The position numbers and the translations under genes are program-made. Below are positions 45,271 to 56,096 of a DNA stretch of 64,000 nucleotides, one piece after another (within the stretch, counting starts at the first letter, position 1; every line of letters starts with the position of its first letter). Source of the stretch: Aselliscus stoliczkanus (lineage: Eukaryota > Chordata > Mammalia > Chiroptera > Hipposideridae). Location: positions 57,069,501 to 57,133,500 of the forward strand of contig CM066731.1 in assembly GCA_033961575.1 (NCBI GenBank). Direction: 5' to 3'. The notes under the pieces were generated by a model that worked only from the letters and a program-made list of their open reading frames with translations, did no database searches and was not told the DNA's origin.

Positions 45271-45402
45271 GTATTATGCTAAGGTGAAATAAGCCAGACT
45301 GAGAAAGACAAATACTATATGACTTCACTTTTATGTGGAATATAAAGAACAAAATAAATAAACAAACAAAACAGAAACAGACTCATAGATACAGAGAACA
45401 AA
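45271..45402 (+). mobile_element. LINE-1 3'UTR fragment, sense
   Basis: GTGAAATAAGCCAGACTGAG, CACTTTTATGTGGAATATAA and GAAACAGACTCATAGATACA are sense L1 3' landmarks. They join head-to-head with the preceding antisense L1. Confidence 0.8.
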
Positions 45403-45690
45403 CTGATGCAACCTCTCGTTAGTAAATATATAGTGAATATCTTTCCATATCAATAAAAATACTTCCACGTATTATCTTTAATGGTCAAACAATATGCCAT
45501 TATTTGAACATTATTTAAAACAAGCCCTTCTTGCAGGACATTTAGATTGGTTTAAATTTTTTCAAATGTTGTGATGAATATTTATAAGTGAGTGGGTGGG
45601 TATGTATCTTTATATAATATGTATCACTAGTGATAATTAGAGCATAAATTCCTACGTGAAAACTGCTAGGTCACTTTAAGCCTTCCAGAA
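45403..45690 (-). mobile_element. Old LINE-1-type fragment, antisense, resumed
   Basis: ATATCTTTCCATATCAATAA, then TTCTTGCAGGACATTTAGAT, then TGTGATGAATATTTATAAGT continue the old antisense block seen at 42600-43073. Confidence 0.5.
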
Positions 45691-47051
45691 AAGGCACCTC
45701 CCACAGTTGCCTATGAAAACTGGCACTTCAGTTCTGAAAATCTGCTGATTCCTGACTGTCACGTCCAGCACGACTGAGCAGTGGGAGAGCGAGAAGGGAC
45801 GGCGAAAGGTTAAGAGAGAGACACAAATGAAAGCAAAAATGCATGTGACACCAGGGCACTCAAGCCTCAAGGACTGAGCCCCGAACTACCACTGCAAGGC
45901 TTTTATTAGGATACATTCAAGGAAGTAGCAGTGTTTTTTCCATGGTCTGTAAGTCCCATACATCATACCAGAGAGCTGAGCTCAGAGTCAAATCACCCAT
46001 GCCTGCAGGCTGCCATTACCGAAAGTCCCAGGATGTTATTGTACATGCACCTCCTAAGAGACAGAAACTTCTAATGCACAGAGGAAAGATTGTGGGAAGC
46101 TGATAGCAACCCAGTGTCTGACAAGGCCACATTGCCCTGCTCAGCACTGGATATTAGGGGTGCTGCCTTATGGTTGGTCATGTAATATCTCCTGCCTCTA
46201 TGAACCCATGTGCCTTTTCTTCTATAGGAGACAATATATTTACTACACTTGTGATATGTTCCTGTGGTGCCCCAATGAGCTAACTACGCAGCCAATGACG
46301 GGTAAGATCTCCTAAAAGTGGGGAGACAACCCAAGCCAGGCGGTAGTTCCATAGGGGACCCCTGAACTGAGATATTGAGGACTCAAGCCCCTTGGAAACT
46401 GAGGCACAGACCTCTGACAAACTCAGGCCAGAAAACTCAGGCCTGTGAGAAGCTGATGCATTTGCCTAAGGGCCCTACTGTGAATAGTCTCCTGAAAGAT
46501 TAAGTCTTCAGGCCATGAGAGTTCCAGGTAAGAGGCAGCTCTAAGACATCCGCTGACCTTGGAATTGTTAATCAGCCTTGTGTGAATTCCTTTGCCCAGT
46601 GCCTTGTTGCAGCAACAGATACTGAAGCTTTGACTGAGAAACGGATGCAGCCCTCTGTAGGATAAGAGGTGTGAAACCCTTTTGGTTGCTAGGTATTGTT
46701 ATTTACAAATGAATAGATTTTAGATGCTTTTACCTTAAACACAGCCACTCCTAGTCTTTTGGTATAGCTCAAGTATACTGTGAGTTTTATGATTGTGTTT
46801 AACTGCTAGAATTTAGGATGACTTCTAGATAGTCAAGATAACTTTAGTAAACATTCTTTAGGTGACTTACAGAAACCGAGTCTGGGTTTCATAGCAATTA
46901 TCATAATAAAGACAAGGTAATCCTTTAACGAAAGAGTAAGTCACAGTGCACCCTGGAAAGAACACTTTCAGGGGAGTAGAGGACTGTGTAAATCCTGAGA
47001 ACTACAAACCACTGTTAATGATTTGTTACAGTTTGGTTCCTTGAAAATTCT

Positions 47052-47058
47052 CAATAAA
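47052..47058 (+). terminator. AATAAAA polyadenylation signal in LTR copy 2
   Basis: AATAAAAGC precedes the C/T-rich R-U5-like tail. The same motif appears in the inverted left end at about 45902-45908. Confidence 0.5.
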
Positions 47059-47080
47059 AGCTATACGCTGACCCGATTCA

Positions 47081-47138
47081 GGGCTCAGTCTTCCTTGGCT
47101 GAGTCCCTTGGGCTCAGTCGTCCTTGGCTGAGTCCCTT
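47081..47138. repeat. 29-bp tandem duplication in the LTR tail
   Basis: Two units, each running from GGGCTCAGTC to GAGTCCCTT, differ at one position (T/G). Unit 1 is 47081-47109 and unit 2 is 47110-47138. Confidence 0.97.
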
Positions 47139-47232
47139 GGTCTCGCTCTTATCTTTCTTCTGTCTCTTGTTTTTCCTTAATCTGCGTCGCCCCTCTCGTG
47201 TCCCACTTGCCCTTGCCACGCAGGACGTGACA

Positions 47233-47849
47233 AAAGATGTTATCACCTTATTAGGTCATTCCACAGACAAGCTGTTAGCACCTGAGACAAGAGGTCTATG
47301 CCCATTTTCTTCAACCCTGTGGTTTCTCCTTATGGCGCCCACGCAATTGTGCCTGTCTTAGGTTGTTCCTCCCTTGAGGAATCTTACCCATCATTAACTA
47401 ACCAGCCATCTTCTGGGGCCAAACAGGGAGATAAATAGAGTAGGCATAATAGAAGTAATGTCTCCGCAGAGATCTGTCTTTATTTTTTATGGAAAGGTAC
47501 ATGGGGGCAGATGGGTAGGTTGCCGTGTGACAGCACCTGACTGGCTGTGAGAGGAACCCATTCTCATCTCTCTTTTTCATTACTTCCATACCCAGCACAG
47601 AGGTATCAACATAATTAAGAACCCAATAAGTACTCTTTGGCTGCATGAACTGAATTCACTCTAAAATAGCTACCATTTCCTAACACCCACTGCTCATTCA
47701 AGTCTTTTCCTATACCCCTCACACAAAGATGAAGTCAATTTTTTAAAAAATGATGAGTGCAAATAGTGTTGAAGACAACATAACTACTGTAAGTGCTTTT
47801 TTCACAAAATACTTTAGCTGAGAATGACTGACAGTCTCACTCATACATA
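47233..47849. other. Unrecognised sequence
   Basis: No gene or repeat recognised. Confidence 0.4.
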
Positions 47850-48420
47850 ATCCAGTTACCATTTATTGAGGGCCTACTGTGTACTGTGCCAGGTACACTA
47901 TTTATATGATCTCTTATCTTATTCTATGAGTTAGATGTTTTATTATCCCTAGTTTATAGATAGTAGCTAATGATTTTTTAAAAGAGACTTACGTTTATGG
48001 AGTACTTACTATGTTTCAGCCACTGTTCTATGCATTCCATTTTCATTTGTTCAACAAAATATTTATTTATTGTCTGCTATGTGCCAGATGCTGTGCCTGG
48101 CAACAAAGCAGTGAGCAAAACAGACAAAACCTCTCGCTTCATGGAACTTACATTGGAAAAGGTGGATATTTATGAAGATAAACAAGGAAACTAAAGTAAG
48201 TGAGATCATAAAAAGTACCAGAATGGAAGGTACTGGCAATGGCAACATGAAGTTCTCATTAATCCTCACAGCAACTATATGCAGTAGAGACTTATTATCT
48301 TCTTTTCATAACTAAAATAATTTGAGAGGAAGAGAAGGTTAAGTAACTTGCCTAAGTTTTATGGAGCTAAAGTAGATGAGCAATAGATGCACCAAGGGGA
48401 CCTGCAGAGGCTTTCGAGGC
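47850..48420 (+). mobile_element. MIR/L2-era fragments
   Basis: ACCATTTATTGAGGGCCTAC with GTGCCAGGTACACTATTTAT (MIR, 47853-47960). TTCAACAAAATATTTATTTA with TGCCAGATGCTGTGCCTGGC and TTCATGGAACTTACATTGG (L2-era, 48040-48190). TTAATCCTCACAGCAACTAT with GGTTAAGTAACTTGCCTAAG (MIR, 48255-48360). Confidence 0.65.
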
Positions 48421-48629
48421 CCTACCCCATAGAATCGCTATCAGCTTTGAAATGAGTAATTGATGTTTTCTCTATCTTATGTAAAGACCCTAGGAGAGCG
48501 GCCTCAAAGCCCCAACACCTACCAAACCTGCACAACGTAACTATATGATCACCACAAACACTGCTCTGTGGAAGATCTGCAGCTGTCACAGTAGATGAAG
48601 GACCAAGCTGGTGTGTGATTTGCAAATGA

Positions 48630-48800
48630 CAAAAGGAGACAGTATTATCACTCATCCTAAAAACAGCCCCAGGAGACAAGTATTATCCCAATAGGGACAT
48701 GGAGGCTTTACAGACGAGCAAACTCAGAGAAGTTACCTGTATGACACTGGCTACAGGTAACAATGGCTAAGGCAGGATTTCAATCTACATCACTCCAGTT
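48630..48800 (+). mobile_element. MIR SINE fragment
   Basis: ACAAGTATTATCCCAATAGG, GACGAGCAAACTCAGAGAAG and GGCAGGATTTCAATCTACA follow MIR order. Confidence 0.65.
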
Positions 48801-49714
48801 CCTAAAGCAAAGGGAGGTGGCCCCAGGTAGGTTATGGCTCCAGACTTCAAGATACCTTGTCGGGGTCACATCTTCTGAGGGCAGATGCATCAGATGGGCC
48901 AGGGCACAGCTGTTTGTCTCCAGCAAGGTCTCTTGAGAGAAAATAATAGGTGTGTGTTAAAAGAAGGTCCTTATGAAATCATTCTGAAGTAAGAAACGAA
49001 GGACTTTTCACAAAAAACCAGCCTCAAAACAGCAGTGTGAAAGGTTAGCAGAAAGGAGAGGAGGTCTTGAGTCCTAAGTCCTTTTCCACTCCCTGAACAA
49101 TTTACTGGGCTCCCCCAACCCTGCTCGTGCCTTGTGATTAATAGAGCTTCAAGAGCTGTTCAGTCTGCAGGCCATTTTGCTTTAGGAAGCTTTGATTTGA
49201 AAAATGAGACAAGTAGTTTCGGTGCTGTCATCAACAGGAAATTAGGGGATAAAAAGACATCTATTTAAATGGATTTTCAATATTCACACAAAAAGTTGAA
49301 GGGTCTCAGCCATGTTTCTCTCCTCTGTGCCCCTTGCCCAAAAACCTGTTGCATCAGGATAATGAACATAAACTGTATCACTGTCAGCAGATGCTGAAAA
49401 GTCACAGGGAGTATGGCCAATGCTGGCCAAGCTCTTGTTCCTCAAGACCTGGAGTCTTTAGGAATGCGGTTCAACAAGGGGTCTGTGACATGGCTTCTCT
49501 CATGCAGGATGCAAGACAAGATAACTGGAGAACTACAGGCACAGGGAAATGACAATCTGATTTGAAAGAAGCCTTTAAAAGTAGTTCTTTGTAATTGACC
49601 ATTTCCCTTTCTTTTTAGCATCCAAGAAGGTCAGAACCAAATCTGAGGCTCAAGCCCTCTAGAAGGTCCTGTGGTCTCCAGATTTGTGGTCTTTTGCTCT
49701 TTGGGGAGGCAGGG
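48801..49714. other. Unrecognised sequence
   Basis: Nothing recognised. Confidence 0.4.
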
Positions 49715-49950
49715 CAGGACAGTGGAGTGGTTAAGGGCATGAGTTCTAATGTCAGACTTCTCAAATACTGGCTCTCCTGCTCACCACCTATGTGACTTTG
49801 AGCATCATATTTAGTCTCTCTGAGCTTCAATTCCCTACACCTCAAAATAAAGATAATAATAGCACCTACCTCAAAGGACTCTTTTAAGAATTAAATGGAA
49901 TAATCTACACAAACTCCTTTGCATGCAGGAGGAACTCAGTAAAAAGCAGC
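49715..49950 (+). mobile_element. MIR SINE, near full length
   Basis: GTGGTTAAGGGCATGAGTTC, ACCACCTATGTGACTTTGAG, TCTCTGAGCTTCAATTCCC and AAGAATTAAATGGAATAATC follow full MIR order, from the tRNA-like head to the 3' part. Confidence 0.9.
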
Positions 49951-50044
49951 TGCAATCATTGAAGGAAAAAAGGAGCCTTTAAAAAGAGGTATAAATTGGT
50001 ACAGCCTCTTTGGATACATTTTGTCACATGCATCAAAATTTAAA

Positions 50045-50150
50045 ATGTGGATTCCTGGGAGCATTTTCTCAATCCACTGAGATTTTGCTTCCCGGCAATT
50101 GTCATCAGTTTAGCTCAAATAAACTCTTATAAGCTTAAAAAATAAAATAA
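50045..50150 (+). mobile_element. LTR-like 3' end, second copy
   Basis: GAGCATTTTCTCAATCCACT, TTTGCTTCCCGGCAATTGTC and CTCAAATAAACTCTTATAAG match 29005-29085 almost block for block, followed by an A-rich (AAAAT)n tail. Confidence 0.7.
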
Positions 50151-50189
50151 AATGAAACATGGATTTCCTTTGTTCTAGTGGTTCTGCTT

Positions 50190-50490
50190 CAAGGACACTT
50201 ATTAGAACAAGGGTACAGATGCAAATGCTTGCAGATACTTTTGTAATTTGAAAAACAGCAAAGTAAACATGCATCCATGAGGAATGGTTAAACGAATTAT
50301 AATTCATTTATACTAATCTATGTTATACAGTGAGTAAAAAGGATAAGATATATGTGTTTGAACCAGGAAAAAGGTCCACCAGATATTATTCTGTGCAAAA
50401 AATTAGGATGCAAGGCAGTATACATGGTATGAACTCACTTATATAAAACATACAGATATGTGTTTATATTTTTCACTTAAAAGGTATGAC
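50190..50490 (+). mobile_element. Old LINE-1-like fragment
   Basis: AATGGTTAAACGAATTATAA and GTATGAACTCACTTATATAA fit a sense fragment of an old L1-type repeat. Low information. Confidence 0.4.
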
Positions 50491-51284
50491 TGATCCCCAC
50501 CAAATGCCAGCCTAGCAGTCATTAGCTCTGAGGATTAGGATGAGCTGGGGCTTGGGGACAGCAGCCTATCACTCTGCTGCATGTAGTTCTCCATTAGTTC
50601 AATTTTGACAAGCAAATGATATTTTATATTTTTAAAATACTTTTGAGCTTAGTCACTCATACAAAGAGAAAAATTAAGCAAATCAAGCATAGACACATTA
50701 GCAAATGGAGCTTTAAGTGTATAATTATGTGATTCATTTCAGCCATTTCAATTGAACAAAATTCAATGTAATAGATGATAGAATTATGAAAAATTTACCA
50801 TGGGCTGTGCAGTCACATTTGACCTCAAATGGTTTAACTTAATAAATGTATACTTTGTTTTCAATTTTACCAGTGCAGCCTCAGTTTTCTTTTCTTTTTC
50901 TGATCCATGAATTCCCTTCACAATCCTGCAGACCTGCCTGATATGTCCACCTGGATGTGCCAATGTACTTAACACTAACATATGTAAAACCAAATCTATC
51001 ATCTTCCCCAAATATCCTATTTTTAATAAGGATATTCCCTTCTCTCACCACCCAGGCTTGAAACTCTAACACTTGCTGAGTAGTCCACTGTCTTGTTCCC
51101 TCAACAAATTCATGGTTAAGCATTTCTTGTTCTTCATCTGCAGTATCTCTGACATCACTTCCTTCTTTGCCATTGCCAAGGCCAGTCCTTAAAAGCAGGC
51201 CTCCCTCCTCAAAGTCACCTAGTATCTTTATGACAATATCTATAATATTGTGCACATCTCCCCATTGCAATGCCACCCCCCTAA
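50491..51284. other. Unrecognised sequence
   Basis: A 149-codon minus-strand frame (51330-50881) has no recognised motif and extends into an L2 3' end, so it is probably incidental. Confidence 0.35.
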
Positions 51285-51410
51285 TTGAAACCCCTAATAG
51301 ACCATAAGCTCCTCTAAAAGAAGGATTCATGGTCTAGTCATCCCAGCACCCAGCATCCTCCCTAGGACACAGTGGATGCTAGATAATACTTTTTTCAGTG
51401 AACAAAAAGA
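51285..51410 (+). mobile_element. L2 LINE 3'-end fragment
   Basis: CATAAGCTCCTCTAAAAGAA, CCCAGCACCCAGCATCCTCC and GTGGATGCTAGATAATACTT follow the L2 3' end. Confidence 0.65.
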
Positions 51411-52104
51411 TGGAAAGAAATAATTGGTCTTTATTTCTAGCAGATTCTTCTTTCCTCATCTCTTCACCCTCCTCCATTTTCTTCAGTAGTTTTCTCTAGT
51501 TGATAATTCAGTGTATCATCATCATTAGTAATTTGCCACTTCTCAGATGAGAGCATAATCCTTTTAAATTCAGTCATGAATGGAATTTAAAGGGCGTTAT
51601 TTGATATATTCAGTGCTTTTCAAAGAAAATTAGAAAAATTTAAAGCTATAGAAACTGAAAAACTCAAATAGGACTTAAACTTCCATTGAGAAGAACAAAT
51701 CAGTAGAAATGAGCATTTATGAATCATTAAAGGATTAAAGATCAAGCCCTTAATTATCAATCATTAAATATTATTTTATGAGAGGAATGCATGCACAGTA
51801 AGAATGGAATCATGTAATTTACAAATCACTTCTCAATAGCTCTCTGACTATGATGTTCAGCTTATTAGAAGCTGTTAATATTCTATTACTCAGAGGTCAT
51901 TAGCACATCCTGCTAGCAGTATAGTTCACATAATATCAAGTGACGGGAGAACATGAAGTCTCCCAATTATGATTGTTTTTCACAAAGGGCTGCTGTGACC
52001 TTCTTCCCAGAGTGTGAACCATATCTTACAAAGTCGGAAAATGCTATAACCCTTCTCCATTAAATGGGCTACCATCAGGGGAGGAGAATATTACCTAAAT
52101 AGAA
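51411..52104. other. Unrecognised AT-rich sequence
   Basis: Nothing recognised. Confidence 0.4.
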
Positions 52105-52300
52105 TAATAGCTAACATTTATTATATATGCGCATTATGTGCCAGGCACTGTTCTAAGGGCTTTACAATAATGCACTAAATCCTCACAAAAACTTTATGAG
52201 ATAGGTACTGTTACTATCCCCATCTTACCAATAAGGAGACCGAGTCCTCACTGAAGCTTTAAGTAAGATGGCCAAGGTTACATAGCTTCTAAAAGGGAAG
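52105..52300 (+). mobile_element. MIR SINE, near full length
   Basis: ATAGCTAACATTTATTATAT, GTGCCAGGCACTGTTCTAAG, AATCCTCACAAAAACTTTAT and AAGATGGCCAAGGTTACATA follow MIR order. Confidence 0.9.
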
Positions 52301-52309
52301 CCTGGTGTG

Positions 52310-52760
52310 GCAGACACAGAGATGTGCCACACACAACCCCCTTCACGGGAGGACTTGCCCCAGATGCTGGCAGTGCTGTCAGCATCAGCCTCGAGCTGTC
52401 AGCTCCTTCAGAGTCCTCCTCGACTGCTTAGAGCAACTCGCCCAAGAACACACCCTCCCCAAAGCAGCCCAAACCCAGGGGCTGACTGTCATGAGGTTTT
52501 GGGTCTAGCCTTTTAGGGTCTCTCAGAGACAGTTGTAATGGGTTGTACACATTCCAGGGCTCCCCAAGGGGTGAGCTGAGGTTTTGCTGGACCTGCTTTG
52601 CAGTTCCACTCTTCCCTCTGCTCAAGCCTGCTTCCCCACTCTCCTGTCCACGGGGCTGGGTTCCTATAAATACCCTGCATGCAAATTCCATCCAAAAAGC
52701 CCAGCCCACGACACCAGGATTGAAACCAAGTCATCTGCCTGCACAATCCTCAATCTGAAC
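52310..52760 (+). mobile_element. GC-richer block resembling an ancient repeat
   Basis: TGCCACACACAACCCCCTTC, CGAGCTGTCAGCTCCTTCAG, GGGCTCCCCAAGGGGTGAGC and CTGGGTTCCTATAAATACCC recall a known mammalian repeat whose name I cannot assign. TATAAATA occurs at 52665. Overlapping open frames in three phases reflect composition and not coding. Confidence 0.4.
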
Positions 52761-53150
52761 TGTCTACTATATTCCCAGGCAGAACGACAGGTAAAAGGAA
52801 ATTTGCAAATCATTCAACAGCCTCATCTTAGCTATTTATTTCTGTCTCTGCTTATATCAAATATTTGTTAGAACTGTTAAACACTGTTAAACACTGTGCC
52901 ACATTTTGGTCTAAATAATGGAAGGAGAAAAAAAAAACTGAGCTCTTGGCTAATGTCTACCCAATATCAGGCCCCAAAATACAGTATTCTGCATTTTGAA
53001 TACCCTAAGATATACCTATTTGATATTCTTCATTCTATAACCAACTCACTGACTCATGCTTTTCTCTCTTCTGTTCATGTTATACTGCTCACTGCTTAAA
53101 GTGTGGGCTAAATGTAGGCTGACAAATTTTAAGGCTTCCACTCTCTTTAT
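52761..53150. other. Unrecognised sequence
   Basis: Nothing recognised. Confidence 0.4.
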
Positions 53151-53154
53151 GTAT

Positions 53155-53320
53155 TCATTTTTTGTTAGTTTCAGGTGTACAAAACAATGCAATAGTTATG
53201 GTTTTCACCTCTCACAAAGTATTAAGAAACTGTAGTACATTTACACAATGGAGTATTACTATTACTCCACTATAAAGAAGAATGAAATCGTACTATTTGC
53301 AAGGATATGGATGGACCTAG
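53155..53320. mobile_element. LINE-1 fragments joined head-to-head
   Basis: GTTAGTTTCAGGTGTACAAA (antisense 3' end) runs to about 53220. It is then directly joined to sense sequence, ACACAATGGAGTATTACTAT and AAGGATATGGATGGACCTAG, from the late part of ORF2. Confidence 0.7.
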
Positions 53321-53781
53321 GCTTCCACTCACTTTAAATGGCTGATTACATACTCAATGTACATACTCAAGTAACTTCAAATTTCTAACTTTTCTGTGGG
53401 AAAATGCTTGTTCACAACAGAAACAACAGGGTCTCTCTCTCTTTTTCTCTCTCTCTCCGTTCCTTGCAATGTATTAATAGTACCACTTAGAAATGAAAGC
53501 TAAAACAACAAGTAGAGACCCAGAAGTTTCCAGAGTTTTCCCCACATCACAGACGCCTAGGTGGAGCACCAACATGCCTTCTAAATTCTTAGGAACTGTC
53601 AGCTGGGCTCTGATTCATGTTTAAGGTGCAGCCCATTGGTGAGATCCTCAATAATACTTATCCTTTAAATACATGTGAATTTTTTGGATTCCACATTTCC
53701 AATATTTATGCTAACAATTTGAATAGGGAAATAACTGCTGGTAGTGCTTCTATCTATTCTTGATGGTTCACCAGGAGAGTT
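53321..53781. other. Unrecognised sequence with short CT tract
   Basis: A (CT)n-rich tract lies at 53431-53458. Nothing else recognised. Confidence 0.4.
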
Positions 53782-53795
53782 TAAACAAGGCACTT

Positions 53796-54242
53796 TTTTT
53801 TTTTTAAAGATTTTATTGTGGAATTGGGGGTGTGAACAGCGTTGGGGAATCGGGGAAGGGGAACAGTCAAGTTGCTGTCTTTCTGTTCTTCAGTCTAGTT
53901 GCGGAGGATGTTGCTTCACTGGTCCATGTTGGTATCATCATTGCGCTCTTCCCGGATGAGGCAGATCGGTCGCCGGCCTCTGGATGGTCACTCACTGTGG
54001 CTATTGGCAGCTCATGCTGGCTGCCAGCCGCTCATGCTGGCTGCCGGCCACTCACTGTACCTATGGCAGCCCACTGCAGCAGGGGCTGCAGCCTACACTG
54101 TCACCGGGGCTCGCAGCCCAGCTCCAGGTGGAGCTGTTGTTAGCTGTAGAGGGCAGTGTCACTGGCCCTCATATGTGGGATCCAAACCGGGGCTGCTGAT
54201 GTCCCAAACCAGCTCTTAACCAATGCACCACTTGGCTGGCCC
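53796..54242 (-). mobile_element. tRNA-derived bat-type SINE, full length (type A)
   Basis: Reverse SINE with a 14-bp perfect target duplication, TAAACAAGGCACTT, at 53782-53795 and 54243-54256. The centre holds imperfect repeats of GCTCATGCTGGCTGCCAGCC type. Open frames of up to 106 codons inside it are composition artefacts. Confidence 0.95.
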
Positions 54243-54256
54243 TAAACAAGGCACTT

Positions 54257-54524
54257 CTTATTTCTGTCTCCTCCCTGAAAGGAGCCCAGCGCTGGCTTTG
54301 TTCACCATCAGGGAAGAAAGAATCCATGTCCACAGAGGTTCTTTGATAAGAAACAGGCCAATACTTCATGTCTTGATCTCAAGGGTCAAGATTCAAATAT
54401 TAGCACTACAGATAGTGCACCAAGATATCGAACATGGATAGAACATGGGTCCTAATTTTGTTAGTTTTATCATTGATTTTTGGAAATGTTCTAGCACAGG
54501 AAAGGGGAATTTGATATTAAACTT
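54257..54524. other. Spacer between SINEs
   Basis: Unrecognised sequence. Confidence 0.4.
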
Positions 54525-54538
54525 AAAGAGTATACAGA

Positions 54539-54965
54539 GGACCAGCTGAGTGGCACATTGGTTAAGAGTTGGCTTGGGACACCAGCTCTGAGCAGCAGGG
54601 CCCAGTTTGGATCCCACATATGAGGGTCAGTGACACTGCCCTCTACAAATAAGATGGTGAAAAACAGCTTGCCTAGAGCTAGGCTGCCGTGAGTCGCCAG
54701 TGACGGCATAGGCTGCTGCTGCAGTGGGCTGTCATCAGCTACTGTGAGTGGCCGGCAGCCAACATGAGCTGCCAAGAGCTGCCATGAGTGGCCATCTAGG
54801 GGCTAGCAAATGATCTACCTCTGCCGGGAAGAGCACAATGATAATACCAACATGGGCCAATGAAGCGATATCCTCCACAACTAGACTGAAGAACAAAAGG
54901 ACAGCAACTTGTCAGTTTCCCTCCCCCAATTTCTCAATAAAATCTTAAAAAAACAAAAAACAAAA
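54539..54965 (+). mobile_element. tRNA-derived bat-type SINE (type A, short centre)
   Basis: Forward SINE with a perfect 14-bp target duplication, AAAGAGTATACAGA, at 54525-54538 and 54966-54979. The centre has one fewer 20-bp unit than 37437-37897. The tail is CAATAAAATCTTAAAAAAAC. Confidence 0.95.
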
Positions 54966-55018
54966 AAAGAGTATACAGAATCATGCCTACACTGAGATGA
55001 TCATACGAGGTCAGACAA

Positions 55019-56096
55019 TTAAGTTCGCAAACTCATCCTAGAAAAAGTGCTACATACCTCATTGTTGAATATCACTAAGGTCATCTTCAAAGTACTCCCT
55101 TTGGAAAGCTATGTGCTGATGCCAGTGCCTAGTCCACCCTTCAAAGCAATTTTGGAACTCTTTTTCTGGAATGACTATCAGAGCTGTTATCATATTACCC
55201 TTAATGTCCAAATATCATCAAAATATCTTCCTTTTGAGGTGACAAAGTGGCTCAGTTGGTTAAGAGCATGAGCTCTGAACAACAGGGTCGTCGGTTCGAT
55301 TCCCACATGGGCCAGTGAGCTGCATCCAAGTTGAGCTGCTGCTGAGCTGCCAACAGGTGACAGGATGGCTGAACTGGTGAGAGCACGTGCTCCTAACAAT
55401 AAGGTTGCTGGTTCGACTCCCACAAGGTGTGGTGAGCTACACCCACCCGCAAATAAGATTAAACATGGCACCTTGAGCTGAGCTACCTATGGGCAGCCCA
55501 TGGCTCAGCAGAGTGTGTGCTCTTAGCAACAAGGTTTCTGGTTTGACTCCCACATGGGATCGTGGGCTATATCCACCCACAACTAAGATTGAACACAGGA
55601 CCTTGAGTTGAGCACCTGTGAGCTGCCAACAGGCAGCCGGATGGTGACTGGACTTGGAGGTGAGCTAGCTGCACCCTCCACAACTAAGACTGAAGGACAA
55701 CAACTTGGCTGTTCCCTTTCCCCAATTCCCAAAATCTGTTCCCCTTCCCCAACTCCCCAATTAAAATAAAAATGTCTTCCTTTCTATATTTCCTTTATCT
55801 TCAAGGAAAGAAAGAAGTCACTGGGGCACAGATCAGGTGAGTAGGGAGGATTGTTTCAATACAATTATTTGTTTACTGGCTAAAAACTCCCTCCCAGACA
55901 GTGCCATGTGAGCTGGTGCATTGTCATGATGTAAGAGCCATGAATGGTTGTCGAAAAGTTCAGGTGGTCTAACTTTTACACGCAGCCTTTTCAGCACTTC
56001 CCAATAGTAAACTTGGTTAACTGTTTGTCCAGTTGGTACAAATTCATTATGAATAATCCCTCTGATATCAAAAAAGATTAGCAACATGGTTGAAAA
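55019..56096 (-). pseudogene. Mariner transposase relic, C-terminal half
   Basis: A 90-residue frame (56105-55833) retains the second catalytic motif as HHDNAPAH, better kept than in copy 1, and ends after the following helix region. The remaining C-terminal part is separated by the SINE at 55236-55767. The N-terminal DNA-binding half and the first catalytic motif are gone, so no active protein is possible. Confidence 0.88.
55236..55767 (+). mobile_element. tRNA-derived SINE, trimeric form (type B)
   Basis: The 532-bp insertion in mariner is bracketed by AAAATATCTTCCTTT and AAAATGTCTTCCTTT (55220-55235, 55768-55783); copy 1 of the mariner shows this segment once. Three tRNA-like units follow each other: GTGGCTCAGTTGGTTAAGAG with GGTTCGATTCC (55244-55305), CTGAACTGGTGAGAGCACG with GGTTCGACTCC (55368-55425), and CATGGCTCAGCAGAGTGTG with GTTTGACTCC (55498-55552). 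The tail matches other copies (ACAACTAAGACTGAAGGACA, TGTTCCCCTTCCCC). Confidence 0.95.

Larger units (their letters stand above)
45758..47232 (+). mobile_element. LTR copy 2 with inverted, LTR-like left end
   Basis: The block begins TGTCACGTCCAGC and ends GCAGGACGTGACA, a perfect 10-base inverted terminus of retroviral TG...CA type. The stretch 46170-47010 matches LTR copy 1 (5850-6705). The right end (AATAAAAGC at 47052, GGGCTCAGTC, then a C/T-rich tail) looks like R-U5. The left end, read in reverse (45908-45758), has the same order: AATAAAAGCC, GGGGCTCAGTCC, CTTAACC, CCCACT, GGACGTGACA. Two LTR ends thus face outward. No direct target duplication is visible. Confidence 0.7.

Noticed and set aside
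45758..47232. Complete endogenous retrovirus
   Set aside because: No gag, pol or env-like sequence lies between the outward-facing ends; only LTR-type sequence is present.
50881..51330. 149-codon open frame on the minus strand
   Set aside because: No motif was recognised and its beginning overlaps an L2 3' end.
55244..55552. Possible cluster of three tRNA genes
   Set aside because: These are the three monomers of a single SINE insertion with a shared tail and one pair of target duplications.
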